A DNA stretch of 64,000 nucleotides from Larimichthys crocea (lineage: Eukaryota; Chordata; Actinopteri; Sciaenidae): contig NC_040032.1 in assembly GCF_000972845.2 (NCBI RefSeq), positions 21,314,248 through 21,378,247 on the forward strand, in the 5' to 3' direction. This document shows positions 1 through 10,526 of the stretch, piece after piece. Below the pieces are notes generated by a model. That model made no database searches. It had not been told where the DNA came from and worked only from the letters and a program-made list of their open reading frames with translations. How positions within the stretch are numbered: position 1 is the stretch's first letter; each line of letters begins with the position of its first letter. Both the position numbers and the translations under genes were made by a program.

Positions 1-3000
1 AGCAGGGTGAGCAACACGTGCCACAATTCATTTTCCCTCCAGCCCTCAAAGTGCTGACAGCTGCAAAGAGAAATGAGATGTGCCATCAAAGCTAACCTTA
101 GCCTTTATTCTTACGTGAACCCAACTATGTTTAACCAGTCGAGGTCCCGCATGGCTCCCGGCAGGAGAGACGAATCAAGAGGAGTTTCGATCCACACAGA
201 GCGAAGGTCGGTGTTCCACCAGAGCGGTTAATTCAATGTGAAAATCCAAACGCAGAGCCCAACACGGCCCGCTGTTTGATTCCTGACACTTGAAAGTGTA
301 GTTCTGAAATCGTTGTGAATCTAGTATCAGTCCTGTCAGGGGGGCCGGTGTTGAATCAAATTTGGAACAGAGCAGAGAGACTGAGCTTGAAATCTGCATG
401 TCCTTTGAAAAATTACTGCAGGAATTTTCATTCCTTTGTTATAAACTCAGAGAATCTCTGTCCTCTTCTGAATAACTTTTCTGTTAAAATAATCTGATTA
501 CAGACATTTATTGTTTTATTTTTTACTTTTAGTTTACAATTTATAAAGAGTACTTTTATGCTGATGATAAATTCTACCTAAACTGACATATTCAAATATT
601 TTTGGATGGATGCCAAAAGCCAATCTCGGAAAGACAGCCTCCTCAGTAGGCTACTGTATTCCCTGTGAAACTGGCCACTACTGGTTCTGGTGGTTGTATT
701 AGTTTCTGGATCACACTTGGTACTATTGGCTGCTGCAAATACTAATCAAGTTTTTACAGGACACATGTATATGCAGATGCGAATAGCACTCCGTTTTCAT
801 GGGAACTTTAAATTCATTTTCGTCCAACAGATGCATTTAATATATATTATTACTGATCAGAGCTGAGCAAAAAGTGATCCAAAGGGAAAGATGGAGAAGA
901 GTACTGTCATATTAATCATCCCACAGCCACTATTCATCTCCTTATTTAACCACACTTCACGTAAGGTGTCACTCTGGCCTTGTGTTACTCTTTCCTCACA
1001 TGTCATTTTGTCAAATGAGGAGTCTTCCTGGATATGACGCGTGCCAAGTTAAAAACTCTCACTGACAGGAACTCAGAAATTCATAACCTGAGTTCCAGTG
1101 AGTCCAGTTTCTTGCAGGTACAGAGTGGCAGTGTGAAACATTTGGGTCAGTGTCTCCACCTTGCACAGCTAAGTTTCCCCAACTGATTCCTGGCAAACTA
1201 TGTCTTTTCTCCTACAATGCTTACATGCATTTTGGCTATCTTGACTGTCTGGAATCTCTAGCTATAAAAAGTTCTGGCATGTTCTGGTTGCCGTTTGTAG
1301 TCTGAGGCATATTGAACAAACACGTTTCAGCAGACTTTGGTAACAGCAATCCATGTGGAGAGTAAAGGGTCAAAACACATTGGCCGAATTACTACAACAA
1401 AACTCATCAGTTATTGTCTGACAATAATTTAGCTTTTTATTTGCTAAAACCTTAAAGTTATCTCTATTCATACGCAGATATCCACACCATATTGACACTG
1501 GAAGACCAGAAACATTAGCTGTCACTAATGCCAAGGACTATGCCAAGGGTTGACTGGTTGACAGATCAGTCAACCCTTGGCATAGAGTAAACCACTTCTG
1601 AAAAGGGGACAAGTGTGAAAGGGAATGGATGCATCAGTGACCAAGGAATTCACACAGCAGGACATTTATCCCAAAGCCAGCTCCTCCAGTTATGTCTATG
1701 CCAGATTCTTCCTCTTGAAAAGAGTTTCCTACTCAAGGATCTTTGAAGTGTATTAGAGTGCTTACTGGTGTTAATGGCTAAATACACCTCCAATCAAGTT
1801 GAAGGATGGAGCTATATGGTGTCATTTTTCGTGAAAAAGTGATACAAAATAGTGAGTGTACTGTAACTGTCAATCAAATCCAGTTTGTGCACAGTCCTGA
1901 GAAGATATCTAATCTGGGAACATGAGTGAAGACCCCTGTGGAAGTGGATTAGGGGTGTGCAGGGGCTTTAAAAGCAAGTCGGTAAGTGCTCTGGACTCCC
2001 TGCAGGCGTAGCTGATACAAAAATATAGTACCCTAATGTATCAAACTGTGGATTTCTTACAGTTTGAAACATTACAGGTTAATCTTGAGCCAATGAGTTC
2101 ATTTCTCACTGCAGAGCTGCTGCGTGTCCTCTGAGAAATGATAGCACACTCGGATTTTCAAGCAAAGCTGACCCGCGTTTTTAGGCTATTGAGATGAATC
2201 CAGGTAAAATCAGTTACTCCTCGTTGACCTCCGTCTTCTGTGTCGCTCCCAGCTATCCTACATTTCGTCATGATTAAACATTACCTATACTGAGAGGAAA
2301 TAGGATTATGTACAGTCAGGTCCATTTTAGTAAGAAAGTAAAACACTATAGCAATGTGTGTGAATAGGAATGTGTGCATGGATGTGTTTTGCCTGCCAGT
2401 GAGAATATGCATCACCTGCTTCAAGATCACTTAATATTTCAATAAACCTGCAACAATGACAGTGTTGGTTTTCACGTGTCACTCTCAAAGAACTTGGCTC
2501 CAAATTAAGATTTTATAATATTATAAAGTCAAACTAATGCATTTTTCTCCCAAAAATAGATACAGTTATCAGTGAAAACTAACTTTTGCTGTGAAAAATT
2601 AACATTTTAATAAAGTCATATCTTTAGTTTTAATATAAGCTTAATCACCACTATATAAGATAAATCTCCTATAGCCTAAAGCTCCTGTACCACTGGTTTT
2701 GATGTTGAATGATGAACTTAGGGTAATGAGTTTGGTCCAAAATGGATGCATAGCATGGTGCGAAATATAAATCTTAATGTATTCCATGACAGCTCTCTCT
2801 CTCTGCTTTACCTGTTATATATAACACAACTCTGAATTTCATTTTGGGTTGTGGAATTACTTACAGTCAACACATTTCCTCATAATGGTGGCTGACATGA
2901 AATAAATTCAGCCGCAGTAATGACTTGGTTTTCTAATCTGCAGATGGGTGTGATGGATCTGAGGCAGCTGCTCACAATGGATTTGAACGCACACATAAAT

Positions 3001-3611
3001 ACATGTTAGACATATAAACCATAGATATGCGTGATCACACATTCTATGCCCACAGTCAAAGGAAATTGCACATCATGTCTGCTATACTGATGCATGTATG
3101 AAGACCTGGACAGGGCCTACATACTAATGAGACTGAGGTGATGAAAGCAAGAGAGCAAGTGCACTATCTTGTAATGAAAAGCGAATAAGGGACTCTGAAC
3201 TTGTTAAGTGGATTTTTAATACCGCAGCAGAGATGATAAGGAACAGCCCTGTAAAAGGAAATTTAAATTAATGTTAAACGCAGAAAAAGTGACATCAAAT
3301 CTTATCTGGAGATGATCATCAGCTGCTGTGATGAAGACCTCTGTACAGAGGGAAATAACTTAAATAAGTGCTACATGACTCACTCTGATATTGGATGCAT
3401 TAACATGCAATGAGTCACCCTGCCACTGCATATGCTGGTTATGGTCTTATTCATGTGATGTCAATAAACCAATAAAGGTTTCTACTTTGAGATCCCTGTT
3501 GAATGAACAGCAGGTCACTTTGAAGAAGAAGAGAGGATGGTGGATGTGGAACCATGCATAGATTGTGTGGTTCCTGATGCTAATGCATGCAAATGTTTGC
3601 AGGAGAGATGT
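1..3611. other. Non-coding stretch, no gene recognised
   Basis: No convincing coding frame, RNA gene or complete mobile element is visible. The longest frames are about 60-75 codons and resemble no family I know. The sequence is AT-rich unique-looking DNA with one perfect hairpin (1538-1585). The part from about 3100 to 3480 has the mixed composition often seen in conserved non-coding DNA, but nothing here proves it. Confidence 0.6.
1538..1585. repeat. Perfect 18-bp inverted repeat (hairpin)
   Basis: The arms at 1538-1555 and 1568-1585 are exact reverse complements, separated by a 12-base loop. The left arm reads CTATGCCAAGGGTTGACT. The loop carries a further partial inversion (GACTGGTTGA...TCAGTC). 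It could be a template-switch product or a remnant of a small inverted-repeat element. I see no transposon body around it. Confidence 0.85.
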
Positions 3612-3716
3612 CGATTTGAGTTGAGTCGCTTGATGGCTTTAGACTCAACTTGTACTTGGAAGGAAGGAGGAAGACTTGACTTGACTTGACGTGAGACATG
3701 ATGACTTAAATTACTT
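3612..3716. repeat. Degenerate ACTTG-rich repeat
   Basis: The pentamer ACTTG (and its variant ACTCA) recurs through this tract. It is perfect at 3673-3690, where GACTTGACTTGACTTGAC is seen. The same kind of 'gacttgacttgac' sequence is widely dispersed in fish genomes, so this is probably a decayed dispersed repeat and not a purely local slippage product. Confidence 0.6.
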
Positions 3717-3861
3717 GTTCATGTTTGTAATCATAATCATAAAAAAGAGGCTATTCACATTTGCCAGATTTTTAGGGGTAAAAAACAAAAGCAAATTATT
3801 CATAAAACACATGCTTCACATGCTGTCAGATTAAATGTGTTCCTGCTGCTTAGAAACACAG

Positions 3862-3889
<28 letters not shown>
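3862..3889. repeat. Poly-T run, 28 bases
   Basis: An uninterrupted run of 28 T. On the minus strand it is a poly-A run. No LINE or SINE body that it could terminate is recognisable on either side, so I treat it as a simple repeat. Confidence 0.9.
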
Positions 3890-3893
<4 letters not shown>

Positions 3894-5407
3894 CCTATGC
3901 AAAACAAGGCATTAAAGTTGGATTTTGATGTCAAGACTAAAACAACAAATGAACATGCGGGTGTGCAGAACTGGTTATTAAAACCTGGTCCGGGATCCTG
4001 ATATCTTGTACTGGTACTAGCAGTAATATCGTGCTCAGCAGGAGCTGCTGTCTTCATCTGTTTCATCCAATTTTCTGGTACACTGCTATACCTGTGAACA
4101 TGACAATTATGTTAATTGGTTTATTCATGGTAACAAGTCAGTCGCAGGGTATCAAAGGTTCATGTAAAGAGTCTAACTTGCCTTCAGTGGATCCAATACC
4201 CAGTTTGCTTTCAACTTACCGGGAACATCTTTCCTGGGGTGAGGAGGTGCCATTTAGAGTTCAACTGGAAATGGAGCAACATAATGAAGATGAGTCAAAG
4301 AGAGAGGATGAAAGAGGGTCTTCACAATACAGAGAACAGCTGACATTGTGTTTTCACATTTTAAACTGGCATGGGTGCTGGAGCTGTTTGCTGCCATCCT
4401 AGACAATGCCATGCATTTCAGAAGCATCTCTTACCAATGTGACATACTCAAGGCAGAAGCACATAAAACTAAGGAAATAATTACCAAATTTTCTCTGTAG
4501 ATGCTGGAGTGGACATAAAGCAAAAAAAAAAGTACTGTGAAAATGCAAAATGACTAACCAGATTGACGTGTTAATCATACAGTATGGCATTTGATGATAC
4601 CCCACTGCCTCTGGAGGTTCCAACATAACATGGTTTTTCATTCGTTTGTGAAGTTCATCTCATGCTTTCTCTGTGGAATCTGCATTTTTGAAAGATCTGA
4701 TAGACTCGAAAGATTTTTTTCGGCTGCTGTAGTGTCTTTTTGCGTTGTGATAATTTATTACATGTTTTTGAAAGCATCCTCCTAAAGCGAATCACTTCCC
4801 TGTGCGTAACACGTTGCAGCGGCTGCAAGGATGAAAAAGAAAATTTAACACAACGGCCGCTGGTTTTGTTTTCCTCTCACGTGATTGATCGGGCAGAGGT
4901 ATTGATCGGTGCAAAACTGTGGTTGGCTAGGTTTTAATCGGGCTGAAATGTAAACAGCACGATCCTGCTGTGTGTTTGTGCGTGTATTTGAACATCTGCA
5001 CTTGGTGTGAATTATGCCTCATTCATTGATTATTTGTCCCTTTTCATCTGATATCCTTTACAGAAAAAGCATTTTCCGGCTTAATCAATCTTTGTGATGT
5101 CTGATAGCTTTTGCTTTCACATGTCTCATTATAATCACTCTCCCTGTAACACTGAGAAAACTGTTTACTCTTCACTTAGATCAGTATGCCTTTAGTAAGA
5201 TCACATACACTCATCCCCGAACAATCCTAACTTTCTTAACATGTACTGAAATGTTTGTTGAGTTTGTTGTGTAGGCCTATCAAGGTACCACCCCTTGTAC
5301 ATGACAAGTTAGTGGCCAAATCCAGGCCGTTCTAGTCAATGTTTGGGAGCCCACCAGAAGCGTTTCTCTGATCTCATCTGCTGAGAATATGCAGCTGATC
5401 TATTTTT
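3890..5407. other. Non-coding stretch, no gene recognised
   Basis: A 123-codon plus-strand frame at 4031-4402 has no recognisable domain and no splice or promoter context, and I regard it as chance. A slightly CpG-richer piece lies near 4795-4930. No repeat family is recognised here. Confidence 0.55.
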
Positions 5408-5412
5408 GATGG
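5408..5412. repeat. Target-site duplication (left copy)
   Basis: GATGG directly precedes the TGTTAC end of the solo LTR and is repeated exactly at 5909-5913, directly after its TAACA end. A 5-bp duplication is typical of Ty3/Gypsy-type and many endogenous retroviral integrations. Confidence 0.85.
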
Positions 5413-5908
5413 TGTTACGGGAATTTTAAAGAAAAACCCTTAAATAAGGAGGATCGGATTCAAAACATCAAAGGTTCAGTTGAATTTATTGTTCTTGTAC
5501 AAGAGGAGCGTTTCACAGTGCAACACACTAAAGGGGTTACAGAGAAAAAGGCTCCCTGAGGAGCGCTGAGTTGGTTCTTATACATTTTCCTAAAGATGAG
5601 CTGTCTCAACCCCTGTCAATTGTTAACAGACAATTTGCATATATAGCATCTAAACGGTTTTCTTCAACATATCCCCTAATGAGCAGCCAGTATGTCCCCA
5701 ATCCAGATGTCACCTCTCTGACCTGTCCCTGGGCCTCATTCTGGTCTGGAATCCCTCTATTCATACATTAACCTGAACTTTACCTTACCCTGCCAGTCTC
5801 AGTATAACATCAATAAAGGGAAGTGCCTTCAAGACATGTAATACATAGGAACAAACATCGTATGAGTTAAAACATCTAAATAGCAGTGTAATCCTAATTT
5901 TTATAACA
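5413..5908 (-). mobile_element. Solo LTR of an LTR retrotransposon or endogenous retrovirus
   Basis: A 496-bp unit that starts TGTTA and ends TAACA on the plus strand, so it has the TG...CA ends and short inverted termini of an LTR, flanked by perfect GATGG duplications. Promoter signals lie on the minus strand: a TATA-like TATAAG at 5577-5583 and, about 90 bases downstream in that direction, an AATAAA polyadenylation signal (TTTATT on the plus strand at 5485-5490). This gives a U3-R-U5 order on the minus strand. No internal region or second LTR is present, so it is a solo LTR left by recombination between the two LTRs. The family (Gypsy or ERV) cannot be set from the LTR alone. Confidence 0.85.
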
Positions 5909-5913
5909 GATGG
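5909..5913. repeat. Target-site duplication (right copy)
   Basis: GATGG, an exact match to 5408-5412, immediately after the TAACA terminus of the LTR. Confidence 0.85.
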
Positions 5914-7420
5914 ATGCTGTGACGAGTTGTCTCACACAAATTGCATAGAGTATGATTTTCAAAATAAAACATGATGCACAAACTTCAGATAGTAACAGCC
6001 AAAGGGGAAACAATTTAACTACATAGTCCCACATACTTAGCACATAAACCATGGAAAAATGACCAAATCTGAGCCAGTTAACAAAGTGTGGTGGACAAAA
6101 CTTTTAAAAACAGTCTTGGAAGGATTTGAAGCCACGTGGAGAAAGGACCAATACAGCATTACAAAGAATGTTTCTAGGGGTAAAATAACGTCAATAATGA
6201 AACTATCTATTGATTTTTATGCTGTAGTGAGAAGGGCAACCAGTTCCTGCCTGGAAATCATTTGACAATAAATAAATCACTAACCTTTCACTCATATTGA
6301 GTATGACTTGTTGTAAAAGAACAATTAAAAAAAAATGGCATGATCTTTTAAGATTAAAGAGAGAAGCCTGTCTTGTCTTTACTGTCCAGCGGCATCTAGC
6401 AGCCTCATAATCATTTATACAAGCATCTGTGAATACCAATCAGGGCCGTCTGTGTGTTCAGTGTTCCTGCTGTCTGTTTGGCAGCGAAAATAAAGGGCAG
6501 TGCAGGAGCTGAATGTTCATCATTTGATATTAACACCAGACAAAGCAGGCCTCTTTGATCAAGACCCGAAGGTCAACTACAACAGCTGTTGCGATGCACC
6601 GACAGGAGGCAAACCTTTTCTTCTTCACCCCTGGGAAACGGCAGCGTCCCGCCAGGCAGGAGCTGCTCCACGTGTGTGTTCGGGAATCTTATACAACAGT
6701 GGATTTCTGGGGGGTATTTTTGAATTCCTCTGGGTAGGAAAGAAACAAGCACAATCCATTTTCTCCACAGACTGAAAAAGATTGTTGTTTTTTTTTTTGA
6801 TGGTTGTATGCAGGGATCTACTCTTTATCACGTATATGCTGTCCACATGTGGCCACTTCAGTCCAATGAAGCACCTTGCTGGTCAAAGGCATTGAGAAGG
6901 AGGAGAAGCTTCTCATTCACTTTTTCTAAGATCAAAGGATTCTTTGGTGCCTCTTTTTTCACTCCTATTCCCTCCTCTGAGCCACTTTGATGTAGCTGAT
7001 AGCCCATAGTGACATACAGCAGTTATATGCTTGGTATATTGTATAAAAGGCCCAGCTTTTAAGAGAAAAACTACCATGAAACTCAGCAGCATAAAAAGAT
7101 TATTTTTTTAGTAGAGGACATACGCTGACTTGTTTGTTGCAGGGAAGTCCTTTCAAAACTGCTGTCCATACCAGAAAAGGTAGCATTGCTTGTTTGCAAA
7201 TCTTTTGGACATACAAGTGAGGGTGAAGAACATGTTAGTCTTCTACCAACAGCTGACATTGGTTCCTTTTTTAAGCAATTTTTTTTCTTGGGACACCGAA
7301 ACTCAACCAGACTTTGTCTTCTAAAAGCTAAACAGGACTAGGGGTCTACAGCCCAACATGAAAATGGTGACACAACATTAAAAGCCAGTGGAACAGAAAA
7401 GTAACTTGGATTCATTAACA
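5914..7420. other. Non-coding stretch, no gene recognised
   Basis: Short chance frames only (longest about 90 codons at 6500-6775). There is an A/T-rich run near 6787-6800. No mobile element or RNA gene is recognised. Confidence 0.55.
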
Positions 7421-7532
7421 GGACCACAAATGTCTGTAGAAAATTTCTTAGATCCGCTGGTGGCACTAGAAAAAAAAAGTGGTATGGGATCTCCAAAGCC
7501 ATTTGCATTCACCTGAGCATCATGAATGTCTA
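7421..7532 (+). mobile_element. Dispersed fish repeat fragment ('tggtggcacta' type)
   Basis: The order of words ATGTCTGTA, AAAATTTC, TGGTGGCACTAGA, TGGGATC, CCAAAG and CATGAATGTCT matches a repeat I recognise as common in teleost genomes. A second copy of the same family lies at 56901-57022 in this window and shares TGGTGGCACTA. I do not know its Repbase name or class. It contains an octamer-like ATTTGCAT at 7501-7508. Confidence 0.55.
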
Positions 7533-9142
7533 AAAAAAAATCATATTAAGCATCTGGAAGACAGACTACAGCATAATCTTTGTGGTCCATAAATAAAACA
7601 TCCACCAAAAGTGATTGTTATCTGATCTCTGGCAAGCATCACTCAAAGAGAAGTCTTGTCCTGAAATATCTCCTGTGGGTATAGGATCACATCCCCCACA
7701 GGGTCACTACCAGTTTTTCAAGTTTTCAATCTTGGACCAGTTGGTTCACCCTTCTCTGCCTGTTGCCACACTTTTTGTTCTCCAAGACAACAAACTCTTT
7801 CCAGTTGGTGCATTTCTATGCTCATGTTTCCACAAGTCCCCTCACCACTAGCTAGAACTACAGCAGATGAAATGGAAGATAGAAAAGAACATTTCATTCA
7901 GTTGTAGAAAATGCAGAAGATTTTTAATGGACGTATTAATAAAAGTGATCCTTTGTTTTTTATTTTTTTGTTTACTCTAGTATGATGTCCATTTAGGTGA
8001 TCATGCAACTTTGCTTGCATGTTTGGGCACTCCACAAGAAATGACCATTGCATCACTGCAATACATTTATTTGCTGTGCCCATATCCGACTGGATCTTCT
8101 AGGAATTGCAGAGCCACAAGGTTGTTGCTTGCTCCCCTTGTACATGTGATATTGATTTTCCTTTACATCCAGCCCTGTAACAGCACAGTAACACAAGTTT
8201 ACTTGTCATTGTAAATGTCAAGCAATCAGGTACTCTTAAAAAGGTCATCTTTTTATGGGACGTTTAACATGTCGAAGAGATTACAGCAGCATTTCCCAGC
8301 AGAGCACAGGAAGGATCACTGTGAATATTAACACGTTATTACAACGGTTGTTGCCAACCAGACAACCTCTGGCTGTGTGACCTACAAAAGGTGAGAGAAA
8401 CTCCATAACCAACCTGTAATCAATTTATCATCCATGCATGTATATGTCATATTTTTAAATGGCATGGATTTTTTTTTTTTTTTAATCTGAATAATTGCTT
8501 TTCCATAACAACTAGCTTCCCATGCAGAATATGAAACACTGAACGAATATTAACCACAACTATACCCATTGATGATCAGTATTTCCTTTCATGGTGAGGA
8601 TCCTATCTGCTGTGTCTTTAAACTTTTTAATTCCAGTTTAAATGTAATCAATCTCAAATGGCACCAGTAACAGCTGTATAGACTATCTTTGTTTTTTCTG
8701 ATGTGCACCTTCTAAACACTTTATTTCAAGACTGTAGAGAATATATAGCTGTGTGCAGAGTCTGGTAATTACTTGTCACTCACTGCTGGGAATATGCTCC
8801 TGCAAGAACAAGTCACAATTCGGAGGGAGTTGAGGACACCAAAGGATCAGGACCATGGATAACATTCGTGACAATACTTAAATTGTCACAAATGCTTAAC
8901 ATCAACCAAATGCAGACATCAACCTCTGTGACTATGGAATTAAGCCAATAAGGACATACCAAAAACTGCAGTTCCTCGAATGCCCTCTTGAGGCTGGATA
9001 CAAAACAATCTCCATAAGCAGAAATACACGTTTACAGCCTAGTAGAAAATCAAACGTTTGGGTCTGTATAGCCAATTTCCTTGTTCATGACAACTGTACT
9101 GGAGGTGTTAATTATATGCCTCAGCCTATCAAATTATATTAA
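7533..9142. other. Non-coding stretch, no gene recognised
   Basis: Frames of 60-80 codons only. A T15 run lies at 8469-8483. No domain, RNA gene or complete element is recognised. Confidence 0.55.
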
Positions 9143-9360
9143 GGCTTAAAGTTAAACATAATTAAGCATGACTGCTTTGATTGACAGGTGGTTTGTTTGA
9201 ACAACCAGGCTTCATTCAGCCTGCGTCAGATCCACCTACGCTCCACATCTTTGCCCATATTTTGGATTAGTGGGAACCTGGCGGAGGCAGGACTGCAGGA
9301 CTGGCAACGACCAGACTACACTCTGAGCTTCACAATGGCAATTCAGAAACCTACAGGGAA
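9143..9360 (+). mobile_element. Fish MITE-like repeat, copy A
   Basis: This segment matches, in opposite orientation, the sequence at 57899-58140. Shared words in order include CTTAAAG, TTTGTTTGA, CAACCAG, TTTTGGATTAGTGGG, CGGAGGCAGGACTG, GAGCTTCACAATGGC and ATTCAGAAACCT. I recognise it as a short non-autonomous repeat common in teleosts whose intact end reads like CATAGACTGTAT. That end is missing here, so the copy is truncated at its 3' side. No protein is encoded: the 62-codon frame inside it is a by-product. Confidence 0.7.
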
Positions 9361-9406
9361 CATCAACAGTCAGTGATTTACCCACGAGCCAACGCTCATT
9401 ATTAGG

Positions 9407-9490
9407 CACCATGGACAGGTTGCTGAGTTTACACATGGAGACAAATAACCATTCCCATTCACATTCCCAGAGTCACCAATTAACCTGCAG
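9407..9490 (-). mobile_element. Fragment of the SINE-like CATCCATCC repeat
   Basis: The words CACCATGGACAGGT, GAGACAAATAACCATTC, CATTCACATTC and AGTCACCAATTAACCTGCA correspond to the middle of the element at 31164-31450 (CACCCTGGACAAGT, AACAACCATTCACACTCA, AGTCATCAATTGACC). Only about 85 bp remain and both ends are lost. The RTE insertion at 9553 begins 60 bp further on. Confidence 0.65.
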
Positions 9491-9540
9491 GCCCAGACTT
9501 TAACCTTATTTTTATTGTTTATGCCATCTAAGAGGGATAC

Positions 9541-9552
9541 AAACTGAGATTT
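9541..9552. repeat. 12-bp target-site duplication (left copy)
   Basis: AAACTGAGATTT directly before the RTE fragment is repeated exactly at 10021-10032, directly after its GATG tail. This is the signature of target-primed reverse transcription by a non-LTR retrotransposon. Confidence 0.9.
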
Positions 9553-10020
9553 TGTCGATCTACATTCCTACCCTCACCTATGGTCACGAGCTTTGGGTAG
9601 TGACTGAAAGAATGAGATCGCGAATACAAGCGGCCGAAATGAGCTTCCTTCGCAGGGTGGCTGGGCTCTCCCTTAGAGATAGGGTGAGAAGCTCGGCCAT
9701 CTGCGAGGAGCTCAGAGTAGAATCCGCTGCTCCTCCGCATCGAGAGGACCAGTTAAGGTGGCTCAGGCATCTCGTGAGGATGCCTCCTGGACGTCTCCCC
9801 GGGGAGATGTTCCGGGCACGTCCCACCGGGAGGCGGCCCCGGGGAAGACCCAGGACACGCTGGAGGGACTATGTCTCTCGGCTGTCCTGGGAACGCCTTG
9901 GGGTCCCCCTGGGAGAGCTGGACGAAGTGGCCGGGGAGAGGGAAGTCTGGGCCTCCCTGCTGAAGCTGCTGCCCCCGCGACCCGACTACGATTAAGCGGG
10001 AGAAGATGGATGGATGGATG
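9553..10020 (+). mobile_element. 5'-truncated RTE (Rex3/Expander-like) non-LTR retrotransposon
   Basis: A 468-bp insertion bounded by a perfect 12-bp target-site duplication. It holds the last part of the reverse transcriptase ORF, a very short 3' UTR (about 25 bp) and a GATG repeat tail (GATGGATGGATGGATG, ending at 10020). Short 3' UTRs with tandem tetranucleotide tails are characteristic of the RTE clade, and teleost Rex3 is known for GATG tails. Severe 5' truncation is the usual result of incomplete reverse transcription. The perfect duplication and open frame suggest a fairly recent insertion compared with its neighbours. Confidence 0.9.
9555..9995 (+). pseudogene. C-terminal fragment of RTE reverse transcriptase polyprotein
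   Basis: An open frame of about 146 codons that is the carboxy end of an RTE-type pol protein, downstream of the polymerase palm. Recognisable blocks, in order, are LTYGHELWVVTERMRSRIQA, FLRRVAGLSLRDRVRSS, DQLRWLRHLVRMPPGRLPGE, RPRGRPRTRWRDYVSRL, WERLGVPLGELDEVAGERE and a final LLPPRPDYD before TAA. The frame is intact to its natural stop but lacks the endonuclease and the catalytic polymerase motifs, so it cannot support retrotransposition. It has no start codon of its own: the frame simply begins at the truncation point. Its codons are G+C-rich, unlike the surrounding AT-rich DNA, as expected for an inserted element. It is not a host gene. Confidence 0.9.
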
Positions 10021-10032
10021 AAACTGAGATTT
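10021..10032. repeat. 12-bp target-site duplication (right copy)
   Basis: AAACTGAGATTT, identical to 9541-9552, immediately after the GATG tail of the RTE insertion. Confidence 0.9.
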
Positions 10033-10172
10033 GCACAGTGCTGCTTTGACCATGTGAAATTAAATGTTTCTTAAGCTCTGTGCAAAAGTTTCAACCTGTT
10101 GAAGTCACCGGAGGATTAATACTAATGCTTTTAGTATCTTCTTTCCACAACGACCACGTTTTACTTCGTTTA

Positions 10173-10526
10173 CATCCATCCATCTATCCATTCATTCTCT
10201 TCCACTTATCCAGTGTTGGGTCACAGCAGCAGCTCCACTCTGAGTTCCTTCTACTGTAGATGTCCGAGCTCCTCACCATATCTCTGAGCCCAGCCATCCA
10301 TCAGAGGAAGCTCATTTCAGCAGCTTGTATCCATTCTTTCGGTCACTACCTAAAGTTCATGACCATAGTTGAGGGTTGGAATTTAAATGGACTGAAAAAT
10401 TCCCTCTTCCCCACAACGGTTCGGTACAATGTCCGTAGTACAGACGCCACACCAACCCTCCGGTCCAGCTCCCACAATTTTCTCATCACTCCTTAACAAG
10501 ACCCTGAGATACCTGAACTCTGAACT
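10173..10526 (-). mobile_element. Older, inverted RTE copy with internal deletion
   Basis: Read on the minus strand, this matches the same family as 9553-10020. It starts at the high end with ACAAGACCCTGAGATACCTGAA and a 'cggtacaatg' block. Next come the equivalents of YGHELW (near 10355-10370), CCGAAAGAATG and AGCTCATTTCAGCAGCTTG, and it closes with GATGGATG-type tail sequence at 10173-10190. The block encoding the RPRGRPRTRW region is deleted. The copy reaches further 5' than the truncated neighbour, but many substitutions and stops make it clearly older. No target-site duplication was found. Confidence 0.75.
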
